Assembly (NCBI GenBank): GCA_964582225.1
Contig: CAZORA010000012.1
Span: 1-64,000 of the forward strand
Direction: 5' to 3'
DNA: 64,000 bases
Source of the DNA: Dokdonella_A sp964582225
GTDB lineage: Bacteria > Pseudomonadota > Gammaproteobacteria > Xanthomonadales > Rhodanobacteraceae
Shown here: piece by piece, positions 10,728 to 19,746 of the stretch
Position numbering within the stretch: the first letter of the stretch is position 1
Layout of the letters: every line of letters starts with the position of its first letter
The notes under the pieces: model-generated
What the model was told of the DNA's origin: nothing
Database searches by the model: none
What the model saw: only the letters and a program-made list of their open reading frames with translations
Made by a program: the position numbers and the translations under genes

Positions 10728-11014
10728 GTCAATCGACGCACATTGTGCGGTGAATGTGGGTGCCGTTCCCCGCACGGCGGATTGACCTTGCCCCCAGGAA
10801 TGGGTGCAAATGGGTGTATTACTCCTGGTTGCGGCAACGGACGCGGGTTCGATTCCCGTCGCAGGGTTTGCAGTGGCCCCGGAAAGCAGATCAGGTTGAG
10901 CGGCCTTTCAGGGCATCAATCAGGGCGCAAAATCTGCTTGATCGTCTCCGCGACGTTCCGCAGCGAGCGACGCAAGTGCTGGATCGCAAAGATGTGTGAC
11001 GTGCAAAAATGACA
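10728..11014. other. Intergenic stretch holding a tRNA/tmRNA 3'-end-like fragment
   Basis: No gene is supported between the fic promoter and the acetyltransferase. Bases 10839-10862 contain a perfect T-arm: a 5-bp stem with a TTCGATT loop (10843-10859) preceded by GGAC. This resembles the 3' end of a tmRNA or tRNA, but no acceptor partner, anticodon arm or CCA is present. It may be a leftover attachment-site fragment. Confidence 0.35.
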
Positions 11015-11542
11015 CTACGAGACGTTTTCGACACGCGGAATGGGTAGGTTCAGCGCCTCGAAGAGTGCGGTCTGCTCGGGCTGAAGGCGGCTACACCCGG
11101 TGACGGGTTTGTCCTCGATCTGCACGCGATGCTGCTGGATCTGACCGAGGATGGCGCGAAAGCCGAACCGGCCGTAGTAGCCCGGATCGCCCAGCACCAC
11201 GCAGCCTTGGGCACCTCGATGCCGCAGGGCTGCCAGCGCCGCCGCCATCAGCGCGGAGCCGACTCCACGGCGCTGATGCGCGGGGAGCACCGAGATCGGA
11301 CCCAGGCCGAACCAGTTTGTGCTGCCGTCGCCGATCCTCACCGGTGACAGGGCGACGTGGCCGACCAGCACGCCATCGAGCTCGGCGACCAGAGAAATCG
11401 TCAGAGCTCCTGAGCGCCGCAGTGCATTGACGATGTGCTGTTCGGTATGGTTGGTGTGCGCCACGTCCAGAAAAGCCGCAACCGTGACGGCTTCAATGGA
11501 TGAGACATCCGTTGGCACTTCCTTCCGAATGATCGGCTGCAT
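11015..11542 (-). CDS. GNAT family N-acetyltransferase
   Basis: A 175-residue GCN5-related acetyltransferase. The acetyl-CoA binding motif is seen as LGPISVLPAHQRRGVGSALM (Q/RxxGxG/A type, near residues 80-98), followed by VLGDPGYYGRFGF, which is common in the YhbS-like putative acetyltransferase group. ATG at 11542 is chosen because AAGGAG precedes it by 6 bases; the ATG two codons upstream would abut that site. Substrate unknown. It lies alone between accessory genes. Confidence 0.85.
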   Translation of the reverse strand: MQPIIRKEVPTDVSSIEAVTVAAFLDVAHTNHTEQHIVNALRRSGALTISLVAELDGVLVGHVALSPVRIGDGSTNWFGLGPISVLPAHQRRGVGSALMAAALAALRHRGAQGCVVLGDPGYYGRFGFRAILGQIQQHRVQIEDKPVTGCSRLQPEQTALFEALNLPIPRVENVS

Positions 11543-11943
11543 GAACATCTCCTTGGGGTCGGCGGCTCGGTTTGAGGCGAACTCGTGCCGTGGGTGGACT
11601 GGAATTTGCGCTCCTGCGGCTTGATCCGGGCGCATTCAGGCATCAACCGCATCCGCAGGTCGGTCAGGACCTGCGGCAACATCGTCCCCTTGCGGGATCT
11701 GCGGCGGGAAACCAACGATGCGCTGGCGCTGTGCCCAGTCAGGACGCCAAGAGCGCCGTGCGCCGACCGCGGCTTCCAGGCCCGGCTGCACTGCACCAAC
11801 GCGCGTCGCCAGGGAAGATTTCCAGAAAAAAGGCGGCCAGCGGCCGCCTTTTCACGTTCAATCGTCGATCTGCCGCGACGCGATCAACGCAGACGCCCCA
11901 GCTGCCAGGCGCACGGGGCGTCGTGACGAGCGGCGTTCCGGCT
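11543..11943. other. Intergenic stretch, contains only a terminator
   Basis: Apart from the acetyltransferase ribosome binding site and the terminator at 11826-11852, no gene or repeat is supported in these 401 bases. Confidence 0.5.
11826..11852 (-). terminator. Rho-independent terminator of the 605-residue secreted protein gene
   Basis: Minus strand: 7-bp GC stem (11842-11848 with 11832-11838), 3-base loop and six Ts (11826-11831); four As precede the stem, so it may also act on the plus strand. The stem, loop and T run are identical to those of the pnp terminator at 15961-15989. Confidence 0.85.
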
Positions 11944-13761
11944 CTACTGCCGATCCAGGCGAATCAGGCGCGAGGTGGGCACGATCTCCATGGGCGGCGG
12001 CGGTGCGCCAAGGGCTCCATAGTTCGTGTTTTCAAGCACCCAGAAGTGGCCGTCATCCTCGCGCAGCAGCTGCCACGCGAAGCGATAGTAGACGCTGCCG
12101 CCGATGATTCGATCGTAATGCAGCAGGCCGTCCTCGACGCGCCACGTACCGGTCTGAGTGCCGGACTCCCAGGTTCCATTCGCGTCGAAGGTGTAGATCA
12201 CGGGCCACTGGCTTCCATACGCGCCACGACGTCCGTTCAGACCGTGAGCGTACGCTCCGGGCACGTCGGGGACGGCCCAGGATCGCGTGAGATCACGCTC
12301 CAGCAGTACCCCGTGGATGAGGCTTTCATTCTGCCCGGAGATTCCGTGAAGCCGCACATACCAGATTCCCGGGTCGGTCTCGAACAGAAACTGCAGCTCG
12401 CTCTGCCAGCCGTCAACCTCGAGCAGCAGAGTTTTGCGGTCCGCCGACTGGGTATAGGTGAACGGCAGGGCGAATCGCTCCAGCGTTCCCGTTCCGTCCG
12501 CGTTGAAGTGGTAGCTATCCATCGCCGGGCTGGTGGTGGGGGTGTTGTAGTTCGCCGGAATGGCGAAGGGAACGGGTAGCGCGAAGTCGCGGGTGGCGAC
12601 TTCCGGAAGGTCATCCAGGAACTCGCTGCGCAGCGCGCCGTCCACCGCGGATATCGGCAGCCCAACGGGACCGGTCCGATTTCCCTCGGGAATTTCCGGG
12701 TTGTCGGGGTAGGAGACGTGCAGTTCGTACCCGGTCGCCAATTCCGCGAGGCCGCCCGGTCCCGCGGTCAGGCGTGCATGCAGCGCAACCGTGTCGTAGA
12801 CCGCACGCACCTGCTGCCCGTCGACGTAGACGTAGGATTCACTTTGGTCGAAGGGCTCGCCGTCGCTCGAAGTGAACAAGCGCGTGCCGTTCGGGTCCAC
12901 GCTCACGTCGGCAGCCGGAGCCGGCTGCGGCTGTTCCGAACTGACGGAAATCACCTGACCGGCGGTCGCTGAAAGCAGGCGGTAGCCGCCGCGCGCCTGG
13001 GTCGCGTCATCGTTGGATACGAAGGTTGTTGAATAGTAATTGCCGAGCTCCCATTCCATCGCGGGCAGCAGCTCCGGATCCGTGGGCATGGCCAGCGCCC
13101 ACGTCGCGCCCGAATCCTCGAAAGAATCGCGCAGCTCGAAAGCAAGCGCCGGCTCCTCGATCGCGGCGAAGGTGTCGGCTGCGCCTGCCGGCAAGGCCAG
13201 CTCACCCCGCTCGATGGCGGTGAGCGCGTAGACCAGATCAAACGTCTGGACGTGCCGGTTCAGAGCCGCACGATAGAAACTTGCGCCGTCCACGATCGGT
13301 TCGCCGCCGTTGAAATTGCGCATCACGGCGGCGGCGACCGTGGTTCGCGGATTGATGCGAACCCACGGCTCCTTGGAGAAATCAAGAACGCGCCCGGCGC
13401 CAGCGAGGTCGATCAGGCGCGCGGCCGGACCCAGCGGACTCGCCCAGACGAGCGGCGCCTGCGCACCCACGCCCCGCGCGGTCAGCTCGAGAATCGTGCC
13501 CGGCTGCAGCTTTTCCAGCTCCACGCCGATGCGGAACGAGCCGTCAGCGGCCGCCCGCGCGAAGTTGTAGTCCGTACCGAAGCGCAGCTCGACCACGGCG
13601 TTCGCCAAAGGCGCGCTGTATCCGGCCTTGCCCTCGACGATGAGCGCCTCCTGGAACGTGGCGCTGAAGATGCGATCGGGCGCCGCGGCAGCGGCAAAAG
13701 GAACCGTCACTCCCAGACTCAGGACAACAAGCAGAAACAGACCGCGCAAATTCCCCATCAT
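11944..13761 (-). CDS. Secreted protein of unknown function
   Basis: A 605-residue protein with an N-terminal signal peptide (LRGLFLLVVLSLGVTVPFAA, cleaved near AAAAAP). Residues about 30-110 resemble a carboxypeptidase-regulatory/SD-repeat-like beta-sandwich (LIVEGKAGYSAPLANAVVEL, FGTDYNFARAAADGSF). The C-terminal half is rich in beta-type segments, with a repeated pattern YHFNADGTGTL and YTFDANGTWESGTQTGTW, as in lipocalin-like or heat-shock HslJ-like barrels. I do not recognise the full protein. Of three clustered ATGs, 13761 is preferred because GAGGAG lies 6 bases before it. Confidence 0.7.
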   Translation of the reverse strand: MMGNLRGLFLLVVLSLGVTVPFAAAAAPDRIFSATFQEALIVEGKAGYSAPLANAVVELRFGTDYNFARAAADGSFRIGVELEKLQPGTILELTARGVGAQAPLVWASPLGPAARLIDLAGAGRVLDFSKEPWVRINPRTTVAAAVMRNFNGGEPIVDGASFYRAALNRHVQTFDLVYALTAIERGELALPAGAADTFAAIEEPALAFELRDSFEDSGATWALAMPTDPELLPAMEWELGNYYSTTFVSNDDATQARGGYRLLSATAGQVISVSSEQPQPAPAADVSVDPNGTRLFTSSDGEPFDQSESYVYVDGQQVRAVYDTVALHARLTAGPGGLAELATGYELHVSYPDNPEIPEGNRTGPVGLPISAVDGALRSEFLDDLPEVATRDFALPVPFAIPANYNTPTTSPAMDSYHFNADGTGTLERFALPFTYTQSADRKTLLLEVDGWQSELQFLFETDPGIWYVRLHGISGQNESLIHGVLLERDLTRSWAVPDVPGAYAHGLNGRRGAYGSQWPVIYTFDANGTWESGTQTGTWRVEDGLLHYDRIIGGSVYYRFAWQLLREDDGHFWVLENTNYGALGAPPPPMEIVPTSRLIRLDRQ

Positions 13762-14075
13762 TTTCATCTCCTCGACGCTGATGTCCAAAATTGTCAGAGA
13801 GCCTGCGGACGCCGATGCGCGGAGTGAACACGCGCATCCGCGCCGGGTCCGACGCATCTCGACCGAGATGCGCGAGCGCGGTCCAGGCGACCGGCCTGTC
13901 CGGAGAGGAATGCCCGTGCGCCACCGCTGCAGCGCGAACGCTGCCGGCATCAGGCCAAGCCACTCGGAGTTCCCCCTTGGATAAGGATCATGCCCGGGGG
14001 TTCGAACTCGGTCAGACACCCGTTTGCGGGATTGACGAACGCGGGCGCGCCAATCAGGCAAACCGCGCGCATCAG
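13762..14075. other. Upstream region of the secreted protein gene, up to the intron 3' end
   Basis: 314 bases between the intron boundary and the downstream minus-strand gene. It must hold that gene's promoter unless transcription passes through the intron; no convincing promoter motif was picked out. No gene supported. Confidence 0.4.
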
Positions 14076-14107
14076 GTAGGGAGCCGGGTTACCCCGGCCG
14101 CCCTCCC

Positions 14108-14143
14108 ACACCACCGGACGTGCGGTTCCGCATCCGGCGGTTC
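14108..14143 (-). ncRNA. Group II intron catalytic domain V
   Basis: Minus strand GAACCGCCGGATGCGG and CCGCACGTCCGGTGGTGT fold into a hairpin with a central bulge, the shape and base pattern of domain V. It begins inside the stop codon of the maturase gene. Confidence 0.75.
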
Positions 14144-15641
14144 ATGACAGACCCTGGAGCCGGTGCACGGTATCCAGCAACGACACCAAGCCCAGACGAT
14201 CAAAGAAGCGTTTCCGGTAGGCCGCGTTCATGTGGCTGGCACCGCTGTTCCACCATGGGCCACGCCCGTTGGTAGCCGAGCGCCAGGCCCGTTCTTCCGT
14301 GAGCCCGGCCCGCATCAGGTTGCGCGCCCGGGCATACGGGCGCTTCCACTGCCGCCACAGGATGCAGCGCAGCTTGCGCCGCACCCAGCCATCCAACTCT
14401 TCCAGATTCCGGCGGCTTTGGGTCAGCTTGAAGTATGCCGCCCAGCCGCGCAGGATCGGGTTGAGGGTCTCGATGGTGTGACTGAGCTTGCGGCCGCGCG
14501 CCCGCCGCAGCACTTCACGCACCCGGTTCACCAGCCGTTGCCGGCTGGCGGTGGGGATGCGCAGGCGCGTGGCCTTGTGCGGCGTCAGGCTGTAGCCCAG
14601 GAAGGTCCGTTTCCATGGCCGGTCCACCGCGCTCTTGGCCGCATTGACCTTGAGCTTGAGGCGGTCTTCGAGGAACCGGGTCAGGCCCGCCAGCAGCCGC
14701 TCGCCGGCCGTGAAGCTTCGGACATAGATGTTGCAGTCGTCGGCATACCGGCAGAACGCATGGCCCCGGCGTTCCAGTTCCCGGTCCAGTTCCGTCAGCA
14801 GGATGTTGGACAGCAGCGGACTCAAGGGACCGCCTTGTGGCGTGCCCTGCGTCCGTGGCGAGATCACCCCGCCCGCCATCATCCCCGCTTCCAGATACCG
14901 GCGGATGAGCTTCAGCACCCGGGCGTCGTCCACCTTCCTGGCCAGCTTGCCCATCAGGATGTCGTGGTTGACCCGGTCGAAGAATTTCTCCAAGTCCATG
15001 TCCACCACCACACCTCGGCCTTCGGCCACGTATTGACGCGCCGCCTTGACCGCCTGATGCGCACTGCGTCCCGGTCTAAAGCCGTAGCTCGACCGGGAAA
15101 ATCCTGCCTCGAAGACGGGCTGCAGCACCTGATGCAACGCTTGCTGGATCAGGCGATCCGTCAGCGTCGGAATGCCGAGCGTCCGTGTCCCGCCTTGCGG
15201 CTTGGGAATGTCCACCCGGCGTACCGGCTGGGGCATGTACGCCCCGGCCAGCAGCTTGCCCTTGATCGTGGGCCAGTACTGTTGCAGGTGTTGCTTGAAC
15301 TCGGCCACGCCGATGCCATCGACACCGGCCGCGCCCTGGTTGCGCATCACCCGCTGATACGCCGCCATCAGATTGCCGCGGTCCACCACGGCTTCCATCA
15401 GGCGGCTTCCCCGCACTTGCTCCGCTTTCGACCGCAGATGGTTCGCCGATTCGGTCTGGGCACGCATGACGGCACTGGCCGGATACTGTCCCGCCTCCTC
15501 CGCCTGCGCCCCGCCTCTCGGGCGGGCTTGTGCCTTCGTTGACTTCATCGAGATACCACCGCCTACTCGCGCTCTCTCACGTTCGGCCCTTCGGTCCGTA
15601 CCGGCACCTACTATGGCCTCGGCTGACTTCTGCACGGACAT
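14142..15641 (-). CDS. ltrA: Group II intron reverse transcriptase/maturase
   Basis: A 499-residue intron-encoded protein from the ATG at 15641 (preceded by GAGAGGTGACGGG); an in-frame ATG at 15551 is an alternative. It has the reverse transcriptase blocks SYGFRPGRSAHQA, DMDLEKFFDRVNHD, TPQGGPLSPLLSNI and CRYADDCNIYV (YADD catalytic site), then the maturase/X domain ending with LRGWAAYFKLTQSRR and LRCILWRQWKRP. No HNH endonuclease domain is seen, as usual in class C. All catalytic blocks are intact, so it may be mobile. Confidence 0.92.
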   Translation of the reverse strand: MSVQKSAEAIVGAGTDRRAERERARVGGGISMKSTKAQARPRGGAQAEEAGQYPASAVMRAQTESANHLRSKAEQVRGSRLMEAVVDRGNLMAAYQRVMRNQGAAGVDGIGVAEFKQHLQQYWPTIKGKLLAGAYMPQPVRRVDIPKPQGGTRTLGIPTLTDRLIQQALHQVLQPVFEAGFSRSSYGFRPGRSAHQAVKAARQYVAEGRGVVVDMDLEKFFDRVNHDILMGKLARKVDDARVLKLIRRYLEAGMMAGGVISPRTQGTPQGGPLSPLLSNILLTELDRELERRGHAFCRYADDCNIYVRSFTAGERLLAGLTRFLEDRLKLKVNAAKSAVDRPWKRTFLGYSLTPHKATRLRIPTASRQRLVNRVREVLRRARGRKLSHTIETLNPILRGWAAYFKLTQSRRNLEELDGWVRRKLRCILWRQWKRPYARARNLMRAGLTEERAWRSATNGRGPWWNSGASHMNAAYRKRFFDRLGLVSLLDTVHRLQGLS

Positions 15642-15960
15642 CCCGTCACCTCTCGATGCCGGTAGCACGTGGCATCCGTGCAGATCTCCCCGGGTATGAC
15701 GCACCCACCTTCCCGCTTATGCCTGTCGGATCTACGTCACAGCGTTCCGTGCAAGCTTTGGGCTTTGACGATATGGGCCGCCTCACCCCGCTGTGCCGCC
15801 TCGTATCCGCTTCCTGTTCGTCAGGCCAGCGATTGGCCTTCGGCTTCCTCCAGATTCGCAGTCGCCCGCGACACCCTTGCCGTTCGGCTAGCTCTTCCCC
15901 TTGCCGGGCGAGCAGAGGACTTTCACCTCCAAGTGGGTGCGCCCTGCCGGGCGCACCAAC

Positions 15961-15989
15961 AAAAAAGGCGGCCAGCGGCCGCCCTTTTC
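15961..15989 (-). terminator. Rho-independent terminator of the rimP-pnp operon
   Basis: Minus strand: 7-bp stem (15977-15983 with 15967-15973), loop GCT and six Ts at 15961-15966. It lies 24 bases after the pnp stop. The group II intron begins directly beyond it. Confidence 0.9.
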
Positions 15990-16012
15990 ATTGACGCCTT
16001 TCCAGGATGCGA

Positions 16013-18115
16013 TCAGGCCGCGCCTTCGTCCTCGGTGACGGCCTTCATCGACAGGCGGATGCGGCCCTGCTTGTCGACTTCGAGCACCTTGACCTTGACG
16101 ATGTCGCCTTCCTTCAGCTTGTCGGAGACCTTTTCCACACGCTCGTTGGAAATCTGCGAGACGTGGACCAGGCCGTCCTTGCCGGGGAGGATGGTGACGA
16201 AGGCGCCGAAGTCCATCAGCTTGACGACCTTGCCCTCGTAGATGCGGCCGGGCTCGACGTCGGAGACGATTTGCTCGATGCGCTTCTTCGCGGCGTCGCC
16301 AGCCTCGCGGTTGACCGAGGCGATGATGACGGTGCCGTCGTCGTTGATGTCGATGGTGGCGCCGGTTTCCTCGGTGATCGAGCGAATCACGCTGCCGCCC
16401 TTGCCGATCACTTCGCGGATCTTGTCCGGGTGGATCTTCATGGTGATCAGGCGCGGGGCGAATTCGCTCATTTCGGTGCGCGAGTTGGAAATGACTTTCC
16501 CCATCTCGCCGAGGATGTGCAGGCGGCCGCGCTTGGCCTGCGCCAGCGCCACGCGCATGATTTCCTCGGTGATGCCGTCGATCTTGATGTCCATTTGCAA
16601 GGCGGAGACGCCTTCGGCGGTACCGGCGACCTTGAAGTCCATGTCGCCGAGATGGTCTTCGTCGCCGAGGATGTCGGACAGCACGACGTAATCATTGCCT
16701 TCCTTGACCAGGCCCATGGCGATCCCCGCCACGGGTGCGCTGAGCGGCACGCCGGCGTCCATCATCGCGAGCGAAGCGCCGCAGACCGAGGCCATCGACG
16801 AGGAGCCGTTGGACTCGGTGATTTCCGAGACCACGCGCAGCACGTAGGGAAACGTTTCGATGCTGGGCTTGACCGCCTGCACGCCGCGGCGGGCGAGGCG
16901 ACCGTGGCCGATCTCGCGGCGCTTGGGCGCACCGAAACGGCCGGTTTCACCGACCGAAAAGGGCGGAAAATTGTAGTGAAAGAGGAAACTGTCGCGCCAT
17001 TCACCGCCGGGGGCGTCGATGATCTGTGAGTCGCGGGTGGTGCCGAGAGTCACCGTGACCAGCGCCTGGGTTTCGCCACGGGTGAACAGCGCCGAGCCGT
17101 GGGTGCGCGGCAGCAGGCCAACGCGCGCACTGATCGGGCGCACGTCATCCAGCTGGCGGCCGTCAATGCGGATCTTGCTCTTGAGCACGCCATCGCGCAG
17201 GGTGTGGTACTCGAGTTCGCCGAAGGCGTTGGAGATCTCGAGATCACCCCAGCCGCCGGCTTCGGCCTGGGCGGCGATCGCTTCCTTGACTTCGCCGCGC
17301 AGGGCGGCGATGGCATCGCGGCGCTTCAGCTTGTCGCGGATCGTGAAGGCCTGATGCAGGCGGTCCCCGGTCGCCGCCTTGAGGGCATCGGCAAGCGCGG
17401 TATTCGGTGCCGGCGCCTGCCAGGCGAAGGCCTTGCGGCCGGCTTCGGCAACGAATTCGTTGATCGTCTGGATCGCGATCTGCATCTGCTGGTGGCCAAA
17501 CACCACCGCGCCGAGCATCACTTCCTCGCTCAGCAGCTTGGCTTCCGATTCCACCATCAGCACGGCGTTGGCGGTGCCAGCGACGACCAGGTCCAGAGCA
17601 GAGTCGGCGAGTTCGCTGTGGGTCGGGTTCAACAGGTACTGGCCGTTCGCGTAGCCGACGCGGGCGGCGCCGATCGGCCCCTTGAAGGGGATGCCGGCGA
17701 GGCTCAGGGCAGCGGAAGCGCCGAGCAGGGCCGGGATGTCGCCGTCGATGTCCGGATCGAGCGAAACGACCTGGGCGATGACCTGCACTTCGTTCTTGAA
17801 CTCGTCCGGGAACAGCGGGCGTACCGGACGGTCGATCAGGCGCGAGGTGAGGGTTTCCTTTTCGGTCGGCCGACCCTCACGCTTGAAGAAGCCGCCCGGA
17901 ATCCGTCCAGCGGAGTAGAACTTCTCGACATAGTCCACGGTGAGCGGGAAGAAATCCTGTCCCTCTCGCGCCTTGGCCGCCGCCACCGCGGTGACCAGCA
18001 CCGTGGTTCCGCCCATGCTGACGAGCACGGCGCCGGAAGCCTGACGCGCGATTTCGCCGGTCTCCAGAGTGACCGTATGTGCGCCGTACTGGAATGACCT
18101 GCTTAGCTTGTCCAC
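16013..18115 (-). CDS. pnp: Polyribonucleotide nucleotidyltransferase
   Basis: Phosphorolytic 3'-5' exoribonuclease of RNA decay and the degradosome. The 700-residue length is standard. Two RNase PH domains (about 10-225 and 310-540, with LTVDYVEKFYSAGRIPGGFF and APVAGIAMGLVKEG), a KH domain (about 550-615, IREVIGKGGSVIRSI) and an S1 domain (about 620-690, GAFVTILPGKDGLVHVSQ) are visible. Start is GTG at 18115 with AGGACAG upstream. Last gene of the operon. Confidence 0.96.
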   Translation of the reverse strand: MDKLSRSFQYGAHTVTLETGEIARQASGAVLVSMGGTTVLVTAVAAAKAREGQDFFPLTVDYVEKFYSAGRIPGGFFKREGRPTEKETLTSRLIDRPVRPLFPDEFKNEVQVIAQVVSLDPDIDGDIPALLGASAALSLAGIPFKGPIGAARVGYANGQYLLNPTHSELADSALDLVVAGTANAVLMVESEAKLLSEEVMLGAVVFGHQQMQIAIQTINEFVAEAGRKAFAWQAPAPNTALADALKAATGDRLHQAFTIRDKLKRRDAIAALRGEVKEAIAAQAEAGGWGDLEISNAFGELEYHTLRDGVLKSKIRIDGRQLDDVRPISARVGLLPRTHGSALFTRGETQALVTVTLGTTRDSQIIDAPGGEWRDSFLFHYNFPPFSVGETGRFGAPKRREIGHGRLARRGVQAVKPSIETFPYVLRVVSEITESNGSSSMASVCGASLAMMDAGVPLSAPVAGIAMGLVKEGNDYVVLSDILGDEDHLGDMDFKVAGTAEGVSALQMDIKIDGITEEIMRVALAQAKRGRLHILGEMGKVISNSRTEMSEFAPRLITMKIHPDKIREVIGKGGSVIRSITEETGATIDINDDGTVIIASVNREAGDAAKKRIEQIVSDVEPGRIYEGKVVKLMDFGAFVTILPGKDGLVHVSQISNERVEKVSDKLKEGDIVKVKVLEVDKQGRIRLSMKAVTEDEGAA

Positions 18116-18281
18116 GTTATCTGTCCTGAATCGATTTGGCGCCCGTCAAGCCGCACGGCGTGCTGACGCAAGTTGAGAAAATCACGGTCGCACGCGACCG
18201 CTCCGGGCTTTCGTCCTGCACGCAGTCCCGATGGCCTGCGCGAACAGGCAAAGGAACCTCATGCGGGGGTGCAAGAGCCTG

Positions 18282-18551
18282 CTACCGACGCAGGCCGAGG
18301 CGCTCGATCAGCGTCTTGTAGCGCTCGACGTCCTTCTTCTTCAGATAGCCCAGCAGACTGCGCCGCTGGTTGACCATCTTCAACAGGCCGCGACGCGAGT
18401 GATGGTCCTTGCCGTGACTGGCGAAATGGGTGGAAAGATGCTCGATGCGCGCCGACAGCAGCGCCACCTGCACCTCCGGCGAACCGGTATCGTTCGTGCC
18501 GCGACCGAAGTCGGTGATGATGCGGGAAGTCTGTTCGTGGGAAAGCGACAT
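18282..18551 (-). CDS. rpsO: 30S ribosomal protein S15
   Basis: 89 residues, full length. It has the S15 signature GSPEVQVALLSARIEHLSTH and HHSRRGLLKMVNQRR, which bind 16S rRNA. It lies between truB and pnp as in most gammaproteobacteria; the 254-base leader towards truB leaves room for S15 autoregulation, though no specific fold was worked out. Confidence 0.97.
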   Translation of the reverse strand: MSLSHEQTSRIITDFGRGTNDTGSPEVQVALLSARIEHLSTHFASHGKDHHSRRGLLKMVNQRRSLLGYLKKKDVERYKTLIERLGLRR

Positions 18552-18805
18552 GACGTTGATCCTGTTGATGTTGCGTACGGCGCGGCCCAGCCTGTCGTCG
18601 GCGCGGATCGCGTTAATCAGGCCGAAACGGGGATCGCACCGGCCAGCCGCACATTGTACCTGCTTTCCGGCATCCGCGCGGAACAAAAACAGGGTCGACA
18701 AACTCGACTTCCGGCTTGGCCTCGGCCTCCGCTCCGGGAAGCAGCCGCACCCGATTGGGCACGCCGTTCGCACAACAGCAGCCGTCCGCGGAGCCTGGCA
18801 GGGAC

Positions 18806-19711
18806 TCAATCGGCGCCAAAACCGCGGCGCACGTGGAGAAATCCGTCGTCAACTTGGGCCAGAGCGACGGCCGATCCCGCCGGATCGACGACCAGCACGG
18901 CGCCGCTCACGCCACGCCAGGCGACGGCACGACCATGACGCAGGCTGGCAGCCTGCTCGGCGCTCACTTCGACGGTCGGAAAGCCCGACAGAGCCCGCCG
19001 CAATGGCAGCAGCAGCGCATCCAGCATGGTCGGATCTGGCCCCACCGCGACACGTTCCAGCTCCTCCAGCGTGTGCATGGACAGGCCCGCGAAGGGGGCC
19101 ACCCAGAGCCGGCGCAGCGCGCTCACGTGAGCTCCGCAGCCGAGCGCCTCGCCGAGATCGCGCACCAGGCTGCGAACATAGGTGCCCGAGCCGCACTCGA
19201 CGTGCAGGCGCAGGCGGGCCCCCGTCAGCTCGACCAGCTCGAAGCGATGCACTTCGACCTCGCGCGCCTGCGGCGTGACTTCCTCGCCACGCCGCGCCCG
19301 CTTGTAGAGCGGCACGCCGTCGCGCTTGAGCGCCGAGTAGATCGGCGGCACCTGACGGATGCGCCCACGAAAGGCGCCCAGGGCTTCCTTCACCGCAGCC
19401 TCATCGAGCCTGCTGAACTCGCGCCGCAGCAGCACCTCGCCCTCGGCGTCATCCGTCGTGGTGGTCACGCCAAGCAGGGCCTCTGCCACGTAGGCCTTGC
19501 CAGCGCCGAGCAGGAGACCAGCGATCTTGGTCGCTTCGCCGAGACAGATCGGCAGCATGCCGGTCGCGAGTGGATCGAGGCTGCCGGTATGCCCGGCCTT
19601 GCTGGCGCGCAGCAGGCGCTTGACCTTCTGCAGCGCCTGATTCGAGCTCAGGCCCTGCGGCTTGTCGAGCAGCAAGACGCCGCTCACCGCGCGCGCGGCG
19701 AGCCTCGACAC
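18806..19711 (-). CDS. truB: tRNA pseudouridine(55) synthase
   Basis: Makes pseudouridine 55 in the T loop of tRNAs. 301 residues from a GTG start at 19711. Motifs: LLLDKPQGLSSN, AGHTGSLDPLATGMLP (the catalytic Asp lies in GSLDPLA, residue about 46) and GTYVRSLVRDLGEALG. A C-terminal PUA-like segment follows. An in-frame ATG near the start is absent. Located between rbfA and rpsO, as expected for the nusA-infB operon. Confidence 0.95.
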   Translation of the reverse strand: MSRLAARAVSGVLLLDKPQGLSSNQALQKVKRLLRASKAGHTGSLDPLATGMLPICLGEATKIAGLLLGAGKAYVAEALLGVTTTTDDAEGEVLLRREFSRLDEAAVKEALGAFRGRIRQVPPIYSALKRDGVPLYKRARRGEEVTPQAREVEVHRFELVELTGARLRLHVECGSGTYVRSLVRDLGEALGCGAHVSALRRLWVAPFAGLSMHTLEELERVAVGPDPTMLDALLLPLRRALSGFPTVEVSAEQAASLRHGRAVAWRGVSGAVLVVDPAGSAVALAQVDDGFLHVRRGFGAD

Positions 19712-19746
19712 ATGTGCTGCGTCGACAGCCGGTGGCGCCGGACGGC

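Larger units (their letters stand above)
14076..15956 (-). mobile_element. Class C group II intron, apparently complete
   Basis: About 1.88 kb on the minus strand. The 5' end at 15956 begins GTGCGCCCGGCAGGG and is followed by GGAGGTGAAAGTCC, conserved domain I sequences of bacterial class C introns. The 3' end shows a domain V hairpin (about 14108-14143, overlapping the maturase stop) and a domain VI stem ending CCCTAC at 14076. The 5' boundary lies four bases after the T run of the pnp terminator, the typical class C target. Boundaries are from sequence motifs and could shift by a few bases. Confidence 0.85.

Noticed and set aside
10839..10862. Functional tRNA at the T-arm-like sequence
   Set aside because: No acceptor, D arm, anticodon arm or CCA can be fitted around it.
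11401..11799. 132-residue minus-strand frame overlapping the acetyltransferase
   Set aside because: Its 3' half is in another frame of a clear GNAT gene; the remaining part has no similarity or start signal.
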